Origin: Companilactobacillus tucceti DSM 20183
Lineage (GTDB): Bacteria; Bacillota; Bacilli; Lactobacillales; Lactobacillaceae
Length of the DNA stretch: 64,000 nucleotides
Assembly: GCF_001434665.1 (NCBI RefSeq)
Contig: NZ_AZDG01000005.1
Location: 61,686-125,685 of the forward strand
Direction of reading: 5' to 3'
Made by a program: the position numbers and the translations under genes. Numbering within the stretch: the first letter of the stretch is position 1; each line of letters begins with the position of its first letter. The notes beneath the pieces were generated by a model, which had not been told where the DNA came from, did not search any database, and saw only the letters and a list, made by a program, of their open reading frames with translations. This document shows positions 43,574 to 52,500 of the stretch, in pieces.

Positions 43574-45796
43574 TTAAATACTATCTGTTGCTTCCCAGGA
43601 AATTGTCGATTGATATGTTCCGGTATAACTAAAACCACTTGAATTAGTACTTGAACCCAAGCCTTGACCAGCGGTTGCCAGCAATATACCTGTATCATCG
43701 GTCCACTTTGAGGCTATATCAGTAGTAACAACACTATCACTAGTAGTTGAGCCCTCATATTTATCCAAAACTACTTGTTGATTCTCCATAGGAGTAGTTA
43801 AAGTTCCATAACTTGTTGGAGTTACATATGTCATATATCCAGCCAATTTAACAGGCGGTCTACCATCGCCAAAATGTTGATAAAATGTCGTTGCAGAAGC
43901 CTTTAATGTCCAGTTAGATTTATAACTTTCCACTTTTACTCCCCAGTCACCATCACGCTGTATATCTTTTCTACCATAGTTTCTAAAACTCTTAAATTTA
44001 TAATTGTCGTCCGTTTTGATATCTACATAACGGGAACGGAACGTTACATTGTAATCTTCTACATTTGACTTTCTTCCATACGCATCATAATAGTAAATAA
44101 ATGCAGGATAAGCTTTATCAGAAATTACTGGATTATCAGGATTACTGAACCCATAATGAGATCCCACCAAGGTATCTTGCATCGGCACATCCTGATTATC
44201 ATACATGCTAGTGACAAGGTCATCATCCAGCATTCGCATAATTCTATCTTGAGTTGCATTTAATGTATTAAAGGAAGTGATTGTTGTTCCTGAAAACTGA
44301 TAATTTTTATCAGAATATGATATATTAACGGGCAATTTATAATTCCCGCCTAAAAGAGAACTAGGATTATATGATTCTATATCTTTAGATACCACACTGA
44401 TATTAAGTTCAACATTAGGAACATTAATAACAAATTGTGTAGGGTTCGACTCATGACCTTTTTCATCTTTCAAAGTAACAGTAATAATATTCTTACCTAC
44501 TTCTAATCCATTAAAGCCATATTTATCTGTGTACTGCTCATAAGTAAACGTTTGTTCAGAAAGAGGACTTCTAGTACCCATCATTTTATAAACAACTGGA
44601 TCAACTTGAAAATCAAATGTCCCATCATCATCATAAGTTGCACTCTTTGCATCTTGTACATTAGGTTTATCTGTATCAGCTTTAGACGTTATTTGATAAT
44701 TTACGGTCAGACCTTTAGTAGTACCATGTGCGTCGCTTCCATCAGCATGTTTATAAGTACCCTTAATATCTACAGGATTATCATCATTAACAGTATATCC
44801 ATCACCATCAAATGCCTTATCTTTAGTAATAATCAAAGAATTAGCCGCAACGGTAACGTTATACGTCAAGATATTCGAAACTATTGTTTGTTCGGTATTA
44901 TTGTAGTTATTTTGAACAATTTGAACGGTGATAGTATGTGTTCCAACAGCCAATGGTTTCATTATAAGTGAAAAGTTCTTGTCACTACTGGCTGTATCTT
45001 GGACTGGTAATTGTCCCTCACCATCAATCGTTGTATAGATATACATATTTTCATTCTTAAAAACTACGCCATCATCATTTTTATAATCCATAGTACCTGT
45101 TAGATTAAAAGTATCGTCGGCATATGTCTGAACAGAATCATTATCTGTTGCAGCAATAATTGAATTTGGTGCATCTTTTATATCAAATTCAGGGGTGTCA
45201 TCGGCGTTATCATAATTATCTGCTTCATAATCAATGTGAGAACTCTTAACTGTTTTACCAGCACTACCAGCTACAGCATTCAACACGATCCTAGCTGTAA
45301 CGTAGTCTCTGGCTGTTCCAATATCATCGATCTTAGTAGTTAGATTACCATCAGAATCTACTGCACTAGAATCAATATCGGTGGTTGTGGTTTTACTTCC
45401 ATCGTCAGATGTATAGATAATTTTTCCAACCGATCCAGATTTATTAAAAGTTACATTTTTAGGCAAACTAATAGTTGCTTGCATATTGGCAGTAGCTTCA
45501 CCGCTCTTAAATACAAACATATAATTAAATTCCAAATTATCACTTGGGTTAACTGACTTAGTATCGACATACGATTGTGCTTGACTATCCATAACTGTAT
45601 TACTGTTGCTAATTTTTGATTTAGTAGTCTGATCGACTACATAAGCGTTTGTATCTGCCGTTAAGACAGCATCTTGAACACTAAGTGAAACTTGACTATC
45701 TGCAGCATTAACTTGTTGGCCACTTACTATTATTAATGTTAATAAACCCAACAATGAAAATATAAGCGGGTATATCAGTCTCCTTATTTTAATCAT
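43574..45796 (-). CDS. Large secreted WxL-domain surface protein
   Basis: 740 residues. A signal peptide (about 1-32) is followed by several beta-sandwich-like segments (for example NLTGTMDYKNDDG, and VDIKGTYKHADGSDAHG) resembling bacterial Ig-like repeats. The C-terminal about 190 residues look like a WxL domain: the first motif is WTLKASA, and the second, near the end, is ISWEATDSI, where Leu is replaced by Ala. WxL domains bind peptidoglycan non-covalently. Unlike typical loci there is no DUF916/LPXTG partner beside it. Likely an adhesin or matrix protein. Confidence 0.7.
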   Translation of the reverse strand: MIKIRRLIYPLIFSLLGLLTLIIVSGQQVNAADSQVSLSVQDAVLTADTNAYVVDQTTKSKISNSNTVMDSQAQSYVDTKSVNPSDNLEFNYMFVFKSGEATANMQATISLPKNVTFNKSGSVGKIIYTSDDGSKTTTTDIDSSAVDSDGNLTTKIDDIGTARDYVTARIVLNAVAGSAGKTVKSSHIDYEADNYDNADDTPEFDIKDAPNSIIAATDNDSVQTYADDTFNLTGTMDYKNDDGVVFKNENMYIYTTIDGEGQLPVQDTASSDKNFSLIMKPLAVGTHTITVQIVQNNYNNTEQTIVSNILTYNVTVAANSLIITKDKAFDGDGYTVNDDNPVDIKGTYKHADGSDAHGTTKGLTVNYQITSKADTDKPNVQDAKSATYDDDGTFDFQVDPVVYKMMGTRSPLSEQTFTYEQYTDKYGFNGLEVGKNIITVTLKDEKGHESNPTQFVINVPNVELNISVVSKDIESYNPSSLLGGNYKLPVNISYSDKNYQFSGTTITSFNTLNATQDRIMRMLDDDLVTSMYDNQDVPMQDTLVGSHYGFSNPDNPVISDKAYPAFIYYYDAYGRKSNVEDYNVTFRSRYVDIKTDDNYKFKSFRNYGRKDIQRDGDWGVKVESYKSNWTLKASATTFYQHFGDGRPPVKLAGYMTYVTPTSYGTLTTPMENQQVVLDKYEGSTTSDSVVTTDIASKWTDDTGILLATAGQGLGSSTNSSGFSYTGTYQSTISWEATDSI

Positions 45797-45997
45797 ATTA
45801 CCACCCCATACTTTAAATAAACCTTGTCCTGAATTAAAAGAGTTTACACTAAACGAAACAATATCTTATGTTAATAAGTTTATATTAAAAATGTAATAAA
45901 AACCCATCATATTAGAATATTATTTCTTGTCAAAAATGGGCTTAAAGCCTTATATAACGGCAAAAAGATATAACTTTCTCGTTATATCTTTCTGAAA

Positions 45998-48241
45998 TTA
46001 AATATATTTTGCTGTAACTGATTTTTCATTATCAACTAGACCATTTACTGGACCTTGGTAGATAATCTCCCCACCACGGGAACCGCCATCTGGACCAATA
46101 TCGATTATCCAATCCGCACTGCGCATGACATCGACATTATGTTCGATAACGATGACTGTATTTCCCTTATTCACTAGATCGTTAATAATCTTAATTAAAT
46201 TCTCTGTATCGGAAATATGCAAGCCTGTTGTCGGTTCGTCAAGTATGAAAATATTTCCTTTTTTACTCAATTCCTTGGCAATTTTTAGACGCTGACTCTC
46301 TCCACCAGAAATCGTACTTAATGATTGTCCAAGAGTTAAATAATCTAAACCTACATTTTGAACTTTTTTAAGCTTATTTTTTATTTTATTATCATCAAAA
46401 TATTCGACTGCTTCTTCAATCGTAAGGTTCATAACCTCGACAATATTTTTATTCTTATATTTAAATTTCAAAACTTCGGGATCAAATCTTCCACCATGAC
46501 ACAATGGACATTCGATTTCAGAATTATCCATAAATGACATATTCAATTCAATAACACCTTTACCCTTACACTTAGGGCACGCTCCTTTAGAGTTGTAACT
46601 AAACAAACTATCTTCAACGTTATTTACAGATCCAAATAGTTTTCTAATATCGTTCATTGCTCCAGTGTATGTTGCTGAATTGGAACGACTATTAGCATGT
46701 AATGGGCTTTGATCTATCACAACTGCATCTGGATTTTCTTTAGCAAAGACTTGTTCTACTAATGAACTTTTACCAGATCCTGCCACACCCGTTATAACGG
46801 TGAATAGGCCTTCTGGAACTGATAATTGAATATCTTTCAAATTATGTAAGCTACTCTTAGAACTACTGATAAATTTATCTGGAGTCCTTGGGTCATCATT
46901 AATTGGCAATTCATTTAATAAATACTCACCTGTTAAAGTATCTGATTTTAGCAATTCTTCATAACTACCAGTAAATTGAATTTGACCACCATGAATTCCA
47001 GCTCTTGGTCCAACATCCACAATATAGTCAGCAATCTTTATAACGTCTGGGTCGTGCTCAACAACTAACACCGTATTACCATTATCACGTAATTTTAATA
47101 ACAAATCATTTAACCTATGTACATCACGAGGATGTAAGCCTGTACTTGGTTCATCTAAAATATAGATCAGATCTGTTAAACTATTCGAAAGGTACTTAAC
47201 AGTTTTAACTCGTTGACTTTCACCACCAGATAAAGTGGATGTTTCTCTAGTTAAACTTAAATAATCTAGGCCAATATTGATCAAACTATTGAGACGTTCT
47301 TTTAAATCATCTATTAATGGTTTCATTGTTTCATCAGTAAATTGATCCAATGTTTTCAGTAAAACATCAAGTTGCATATCCGTTAAGTCAAAAATATTGT
47401 ATCCATTAATTTTTGAACTCAAGACATTTTCATTAAAACGAGTCCCATGGCACATTGTACAAGTTGACATTTCAGCAAATTTCTCAATCTTTTTGCGTGC
47501 CCCATCACTCATAGTTTTATTATCTTGAATATTTGTTCGATAAAATCTCTTGATGATCCCCTCATAATTTGTCTTCAGAGAGTTACCTTTATAATCAACC
47601 GTTATTTCTTTTTCACCATTTAAAAGGTCTTCCATCTCGTCATCAGTAAAATCTTTTACTGCTTTATCATTATCAAACAATCCTGAATTAAGCAAAGTCT
47701 GTAAATAAAATGAATTCTTAGAATACCCTGGCAATAAGACTGCCCCATCATTTAAAGACTTATCAGTGTCTAAAGCAGTATCTAATTTAACTACATAACT
47801 TTTGCCAAGCCCTTCACAACGAGGACACATCCCCTCAGGATCATTGAATGAAAATGCATTACTTGCATTACCATATTTAGGGGAACCAAATCTGGAAAAC
47901 AGAATTCTAAATAGTGGGCTAATATCACTGACTGTTCCTAAAGTTGAACGAGCATTACCACCAATCGGCTTTTGGTCAATAATAATTGCCGTTGATAAAT
48001 TATGAATTTCGTCAGCATCCGGTCTTTTGTATTTCGGCAAATATAATCTAGTAAAACTATTGTATGTACTATTCAATTGTCGACCAGCCTCTTGAGCTAT
48101 CGTATCAAAGACAATTGAAGACTTACCTGACCCAGAAACACCAGTAAAAACTGTCAATTTATTCTTTGGAATTTTTAAACTAATATTTTTTAAATTATTC
48201 TCTCGGTCATTCACTATCTCGATAAATTTTGTGTCGGTCAT
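45998..48241 (-). CDS. UvrA-like ABC-class ATPase (UvrA2/DrrC type)
   Basis: 747 residues, shorter than UvrA (about 940). It has two ABC modules: Walker A GVSGSGKSS and GVAGSGKSS, signatures LSGGESQRVKTVKYLS and ISGGESQRLKIAKELS, plus zinc-finger CxxC pairs (CPRCEG, CTMCHG, CPKCKG, CPLCHG). The UvrB-binding region is reduced. Such paralogs are often linked with resistance to DNA-binding drugs; role here unknown. Monocistronic. Confidence 0.87.
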   Translation of the reverse strand: MTDTKFIEIVNDRENNLKNISLKIPKNKLTVFTGVSGSGKSSIVFDTIAQEAGRQLNSTYNSFTRLYLPKYKRPDADEIHNLSTAIIIDQKPIGGNARSTLGTVSDISPLFRILFSRFGSPKYGNASNAFSFNDPEGMCPRCEGLGKSYVVKLDTALDTDKSLNDGAVLLPGYSKNSFYLQTLLNSGLFDNDKAVKDFTDDEMEDLLNGEKEITVDYKGNSLKTNYEGIIKRFYRTNIQDNKTMSDGARKKIEKFAEMSTCTMCHGTRFNENVLSSKINGYNIFDLTDMQLDVLLKTLDQFTDETMKPLIDDLKERLNSLINIGLDYLSLTRETSTLSGGESQRVKTVKYLSNSLTDLIYILDEPSTGLHPRDVHRLNDLLLKLRDNGNTVLVVEHDPDVIKIADYIVDVGPRAGIHGGQIQFTGSYEELLKSDTLTGEYLLNELPINDDPRTPDKFISSSKSSLHNLKDIQLSVPEGLFTVITGVAGSGKSSLVEQVFAKENPDAVVIDQSPLHANSRSNSATYTGAMNDIRKLFGSVNNVEDSLFSYNSKGACPKCKGKGVIELNMSFMDNSEIECPLCHGGRFDPEVLKFKYKNKNIVEVMNLTIEEAVEYFDDNKIKNKLKKVQNVGLDYLTLGQSLSTISGGESQRLKIAKELSKKGNIFILDEPTTGLHISDTENLIKIINDLVNKGNTVIVIEHNVDVMRSADWIIDIGPDGGSRGGEIIYQGPVNGLVDNEKSVTAKYI

Positions 48242-48339
48242 ATTGAACCCCCAGTAATTTTATTCTGTTTAAAAGGATATTAATATTATCATATATTGCT
48301 TGGCATTAGAATATATTTTTTCTTCTTAATTGTTTTGTG

Positions 48340-48459
48340 TAAACGCGTTACAAACGCATAACTGTTTCCGCTTAAAATAATATAACCCAGCAATCCTTTC
48401 GGATTACTGGGTTATATTACTTTAATGCTCGAAAGTTGACCATACTTTGTAACACTCTC
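48340..48459 (-). repeat. Intergenic hairpin element, sub-family 1, copy F
   Basis: Outer arms GTTACAAA / TTTGTAAC (perfect 8 bp), core strands TGTTTCCGCTTAA and TTAATGCTCGAAAG, inner stem AATATAACCCAGCAATCC / GGATTACTGGGTTATATT (one mismatch), with a shorter TTTC loop. The end CTCTCTA forms the TAG stop of the NO reductase gene. Confidence 0.8.
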
Positions 48460-50756
48460 TACTTAATATCATAATCTATTGGATCTATTTTCTTAGAAGC
48501 TGGTTTTAAGTGGAACATTGCTCTAAAGAAGACTACTAATAAAACAACAACTCCGAATGTAAATATAAGATCAGGGACTGATCTTGCAATCGTTAATCCC
48601 ATAATAACTGGATCTTGATAGAAACTAGCAAGTCTTGCGTGCCAATATCCATGTTCTAGGGCATCTTTCAATTGGAAGAATCCCATTGGCATCAATGTTA
48701 TAAATACCATTCCTGCTAGTCCGACATTCATTGTAATGCAGGCCCATTTGATCCATTTTTCTACCTTTTCAGTCCAGAATTCTGTCTTAGTTAGATGGCG
48801 AATTGCAAATAGCATAATTGCCACCGAGAAGAATCCATAAACACCGGCCATAGATCCGTGAGCGTGGGCTGATGTCCATTGTGTTCCGTGTTCAAAGTAG
48901 TTAATTGCTGGAGCATTTATCAAGAATCCTAATGCTCCGGCACCAATGGCATTCCATAATCCTGTTGATACAAGGAACATAAATGTACCTTTATATGGAA
49001 AGTCAGTGGCACTATCCTTATAAACTCGATAATGAGTATATGCTTCCCAAACTAATAGACAAAGAGGTATTACCTCAAGTGCAGAGAAACATGAACCTAG
49101 TGCTAACCAAATTGAATGGTCACCTTGCCAGAAATAATGATGTCCCATTCCGACAACACCTGTACCCAACAATAAAATAAGTTGGAAATACAGTGCTCTG
49201 ATTGTCGACTTGATAGTTGTTAATTTCATATCGACTAACAAGTAACCTATCAAAATAACCGCGAATGATTCAAAAATTCCTTCTACCCATAGATGAACGA
49301 TCCACCATCTCCAGTAGTCAGCAAATGTTACGTGTGAATCTGGAAGAATGAATAGTGAAGCTAAATAAAATGCTGGAATTGCGATCGAACCGCATAGTAA
49401 CAGTTGTAATAAACGTGAACGATCCAAATTCTTTTTAATTTTAATTGCTGGTAAAAATCCTCTTAGTAGAATAATTACCCAAAGAACCATGCCAATTATA
49501 AATAGAACTTGCCAGAATTTACCCATCTCAGCGTATTCCCAGCCATAATGTCCAAATAACCACCATTTGTCATTAATAATACCTAAAGTAGATCCCCACT
49601 CACCAAGCATTGATCCTGCTACAACTACTAGCAATGCATCAAATAGTATATCTACTAATAGTCCTTGACGTTTGGGTTCTCGACCAATAATTCTTGGCGT
49701 AATATATATTCCGGTCGCTAACCAAGCCGTTGCAACCCAGAAAATAACTAATTGTAAATGCCAAGTCTTGGCTAAATTAAACGGCCAAATATTTTGAAGC
49801 GGTATTCCGAAGAATGAATTTTCAACATAATAATGAGCTAATAATTCACCCAAAAGAACCTGTACAAAGAACATTAACATTACGATCAAGAAATACTTAG
49901 CTGCTTTTCTTTGCGAACTTGTAATTGGTTCATCTGTTCGTATCTTTTTAATATCCTTGTAATCCGATGTATATTGCATATCCAGGTGGTAACGTTTGTA
50001 GAAGTAAATAACCGTTCCCACTCCGGCAACAAGTAAAGCTACAGACATTGCAGTCCACAACATAGCCTCTGATGTCATTACATTACCGGCATCTAAATCG
50101 TAAGGCCAATTATTGGTATATGAATATGTTCTGTCTGGTCGATTAGTTGATGATAACCATGCTCCCCAGAAGAAGAAGTACGTCATTTGATCAACTTTAT
50201 CACCTGACTTCATGAAGTCATTTGTCATATTCTTGATCATATTCTCTGGAAGCCCAGCTTCATCAGGATTATTTTTAAATACATCCCGATAATAACTAGT
50301 CAAATAATTAAGACCAGCCACTTGAGCAGTGGTTAAAACTAATTGATCTTTCTTTTCATTGTATCGATTAGTTCTAATTTCTTTTTTGACGACACCTTTG
50401 ATACCAGACTTTTGTTCAGTAGATAAATCTTTGAAGTCTTTACCGTACTCTTTGTCGGCATAATATTTATCCATACCTTTTAAATAAATATGTAGTGCTT
50501 CTGCCGTATAATCTGGACCAAAATAAGTACCATTTCCTAAATATGTACCATAATCGGTCAATCCATATTTTTCAAAAACCGCTTGTCCAGAAACTAATTC
50601 TGCCTTTGTTACAAAAGTTTCACCTGAAGTATTAACGATTTTTGAAGGTCTAGGTGCTTCATTTTTAAAGATCAACAAACCACCAGCTATTAAAATAGAA
50701 AATGCCCCGACTAGAACAAAAAGCAAAATCTTATTCAACTTCTTATAAGAAGTCAT
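48459..50756 (-). CDS. norB: Quinol-dependent nitric oxide reductase (qNOR)
   Basis: 765 residues with about 14 membrane helices. An N-terminal periplasmic-like domain (about 30-215) of qNOR type is followed by the heme-copper oxidase-like catalytic core with His ligands in LLGELLAHYYVE, GTQWTSAHAHGSMAGVYGFF and MGHHYFWQGD. It reduces NO to N2O with quinol electrons, which detoxifies NO. Start choice: GGGGG (about 50763-50767) precedes ATG 50756. No nitrite reductase or NsrR gene adjoins it, so detoxification rather than denitrification is likely. Confidence 0.92.
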   Translation of the reverse strand: MTSYKKLNKILLFVLVGAFSILIAGGLLIFKNEAPRPSKIVNTSGETFVTKAELVSGQAVFEKYGLTDYGTYLGNGTYFGPDYTAEALHIYLKGMDKYYADKEYGKDFKDLSTEQKSGIKGVVKKEIRTNRYNEKKDQLVLTTAQVAGLNYLTSYYRDVFKNNPDEAGLPENMIKNMTNDFMKSGDKVDQMTYFFFWGAWLSSTNRPDRTYSYTNNWPYDLDAGNVMTSEAMLWTAMSVALLVAGVGTVIYFYKRYHLDMQYTSDYKDIKKIRTDEPITSSQRKAAKYFLIVMLMFFVQVLLGELLAHYYVENSFFGIPLQNIWPFNLAKTWHLQLVIFWVATAWLATGIYITPRIIGREPKRQGLLVDILFDALLVVVAGSMLGEWGSTLGIINDKWWLFGHYGWEYAEMGKFWQVLFIIGMVLWVIILLRGFLPAIKIKKNLDRSRLLQLLLCGSIAIPAFYLASLFILPDSHVTFADYWRWWIVHLWVEGIFESFAVILIGYLLVDMKLTTIKSTIRALYFQLILLLGTGVVGMGHHYFWQGDHSIWLALGSCFSALEVIPLCLLVWEAYTHYRVYKDSATDFPYKGTFMFLVSTGLWNAIGAGALGFLINAPAINYFEHGTQWTSAHAHGSMAGVYGFFSVAIMLFAIRHLTKTEFWTEKVEKWIKWACITMNVGLAGMVFITLMPMGFFQLKDALEHGYWHARLASFYQDPVIMGLTIARSVPDLIFTFGVVVLLVVFFRAMFHLKPASKKIDPIDYDIK

Positions 50757-51088
50757 ACAATTCCCCCTTAAAAACAATTCATTAATTTTAAACTAAACTG
50801 CATAAACGTAAATCAATTTATAAATAATGTTGATTATTTTCAGGAACTCTTAAAAGTATTTCTATATAAAAAATTTATATCTATCCAAATCATGTATTCT
50901 TTTAATTCGGAATGCAATTTAATTTCAAAATTAACTATATCCCTAGAATATAGGCTTTTACGCCATTTGTAAACACCATATTATATTAATTAAATTCTTA
51001 TAATATATAGTTTGTGATTACTTTCGATGTTTGTTGTAAGCGTATACTATAATACCGAGGGTTGTTTACTATAAAACTTGTGAAAAGC

Positions 51089-51126
51089 AAAAAAAATAAA
51101 CTAAATTTTTTTAGTTTATTTTTTCT
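51089..51126. terminator. Bidirectional AT-rich terminator
   Basis: AAAAAATAAACTAAA pairs with TTTAGTTTATTTTTT in a 15-bp stem. It lies behind the RRNPP-like gene. Between 50757 and 51088 I see no gene, only AT-rich sequence with a TATAAT at 51048-51053 (plus strand) that could drive a very short transcript into this hairpin. Confidence 0.8.
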
Positions 51127-51144
51127 TTAAGAACTATTCTAATT

Positions 51145-52011
51145 TTATTTTTCGCAATTTTTGATCATTCTATCTATCTCTATCAATTCATTTTGATTTC
51201 GATTAAACTCTGAGAAGACTTTTGCACGATTCAATAATTCATGAACTTCTTCATCTGTACCCTCTGTATCACAGACGTTGACTGATAATTGTAAATACAA
51301 TCTAGCAATGTAATAAGTAACATGATTATCGGCACAAATCTTTACACCATAATTCAACAATGTATTAGCTGTCTCATAGTCTTTTTGATTTGAATAATAA
51401 ACACCGCAATAAAATATTATGCTGATATAACGCCATATTTTACTTACATCATCAATTGGCATTCCATAAATATCATTGAATACCTTGCTGAAATAATATT
51501 CACTTTTATCGGAATCTTCTTGCTTGGCATAAACCATCCCCATGCCTGTATAAGCTAAGAAAGTGAATATTGTTTTTCCATCTGGATCAAGGTCAGTTAG
51601 GATTTGATTGAAATCAAATACCGCATCAAATAAATCTCCACCTTCATCCAAAATATTTAAATAGCCTTTCAGATAATAATATTGCATCAAAGCATCTTTA
51701 TCATCTTTCAAAAGTTGAACATCGATCTTCTTCATTATTTTCCATGACTTATCGAATTCACTCGTAATCAAATTGAATTCAACATCGTTCATCGATGTAA
51801 CTATTTTTTTTGAAGTACTATCACTAATATCCATAATATCGTCTAAAGAAATATTCAAACGATTACATAGTTGAATCAAAATTCTAAGCGATGGAATTTG
51901 CCCATTATTTTCAAATTTACTCAAAGTTGCTTGAGTGCAAACTCCGTCGCTAAGGTTTCTTTGTGATAGTCCTAATTTCTTTCTTCTATCTACAAAATAT
52001 TGTATGTTCAT
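51145..52011 (-). CDS. XRE-type regulator with TPR-like domain (RRNPP-like)
   Basis: 288 residues. Helix-turn-helix at 12-60 (LGLSQRNLSDGVCTQATLSKFENNGQIPSLRILIQLC), then a helical TPR-like array (about 70-285; YYLKGYLNI, YTGMGMVYAKQEDSDKSEYYFSKVF). The layout is that of the Rgg/PlcR/Rap (RRNPP) group, which senses small peptides inside the cell. A possible 12-codon peptide ORF lies divergently at 52163. Ligand and targets unknown. GAGGTG ribosome site; first ATG used. Confidence 0.82.
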   Translation of the reverse strand: MNIQYFVDRRKKLGLSQRNLSDGVCTQATLSKFENNGQIPSLRILIQLCNRLNISLDDIMDISDSTSKKIVTSMNDVEFNLITSEFDKSWKIMKKIDVQLLKDDKDALMQYYYLKGYLNILDEGGDLFDAVFDFNQILTDLDPDGKTIFTFLAYTGMGMVYAKQEDSDKSEYYFSKVFNDIYGMPIDDVSKIWRYISIIFYCGVYYSNQKDYETANTLLNYGVKICADNHVTYYIARLYLQLSVNVCDTEGTDEEVHELLNRAKVFSEFNRNQNELIEIDRMIKNCEK

Positions 52012-52162
52012 TCGGCGAACACCTCTATATAAAAATATAATATCCTCATATCTAGAATTATATACTCATCAGTAATCGCTTACCATATAGATACAGATGA
52101 TTTTTGAAATATACAATAATTATATTGATATGGCATAATTATTATTCTTTTGGGGTATAAAA

Positions 52163-52201
52163 ATGGGTTGGATAAAATTGGTTGTCCTCTTAGACGCGTA
52201 A
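52163..52201 (+). CDS. Possible short hydrophobic peptide ORF (12 codons)
   Basis: ATG at 52163, GGGG 7 bases upstream, product MGWIKLVVLLDA. It is divergent from the RRNPP-like gene and 150 bp away, as in Rgg-SHP pairs. It is shorter than known precursors and could be chance. Confidence 0.2.
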   Translation: MGWIKLVVLLDA

Positions 52202-52382
52202 GAACACACTGTTTTTTTGTTTAAAGCAATTATATGGTCAATCTAATTCTAGGTGCTCTCTTCCTTTCTTCTCAAACTTGCTGCTTAAACGCGCAATAAC
52301 ACACTACCTTTTTTCTGCTTAAAGCAATTATTTGTCAATCCAATTCGAGGTGCTCGCTTCCTTTCTCCTCAAATTTGCTGCT
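52189..52382 (-). repeat. Two tandem decayed half-copies of the sub-family 1 element
   Basis: Two units of about 95-97 bp, each starting CTTARACGCG-like, containing ACACACT and CTTTTTTCTGCTTAAA-like core, and ending CTCAAACTTGCTG or CTCAAATTTGCTG. They precede the full copy at 52383 and repeat only its TAAACGCGCAATAACACAC side. The 3' part (GGTGCTCGCTTCC) is not found in other copies. Confidence 0.65.
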
Positions 52383-52500
52383 TAAACGCGCAATAACACA
52401 CAGCTTTTTCCGCTTAACACAAATAGGGTAGTCAATCCGATGGATTGACTACCCTATTTGCCTTAATGCTCGAAAGCTGAACGTGTGTTATTGCGCTCTC
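52383..52500 (-). repeat. Intergenic hairpin element, sub-family 1, copy G
   Basis: The cleanest copy: outer arms GCGCAATAACACAC / GTGTGTTATTGCGC (perfect 14 bp), core strands AGCTTTTTCCGCTTAA and TTAATGCTCGAAAGCT, inner stem CAAATAGGGTAGTCAATCC / GGATTGACTACCCTATTTG (perfect 19 bp). The end CTCTCTA forms the TAG stop of the glycine betaine binding-protein gene. Confidence 0.85.

Noticed and set aside
48338..48354. cre-like sequence TGTAAACGCGTTACA
   Set aside because: It is the shared TAAACGCG end of the hairpin element joined to its variable arm, so its resemblance to a CcpA site is most likely coincidental.
52189..52500. CRISPR array
   Set aside because: Units of about 96 bp are near-identical over most of their length with no unique spacers, and only three units exist.
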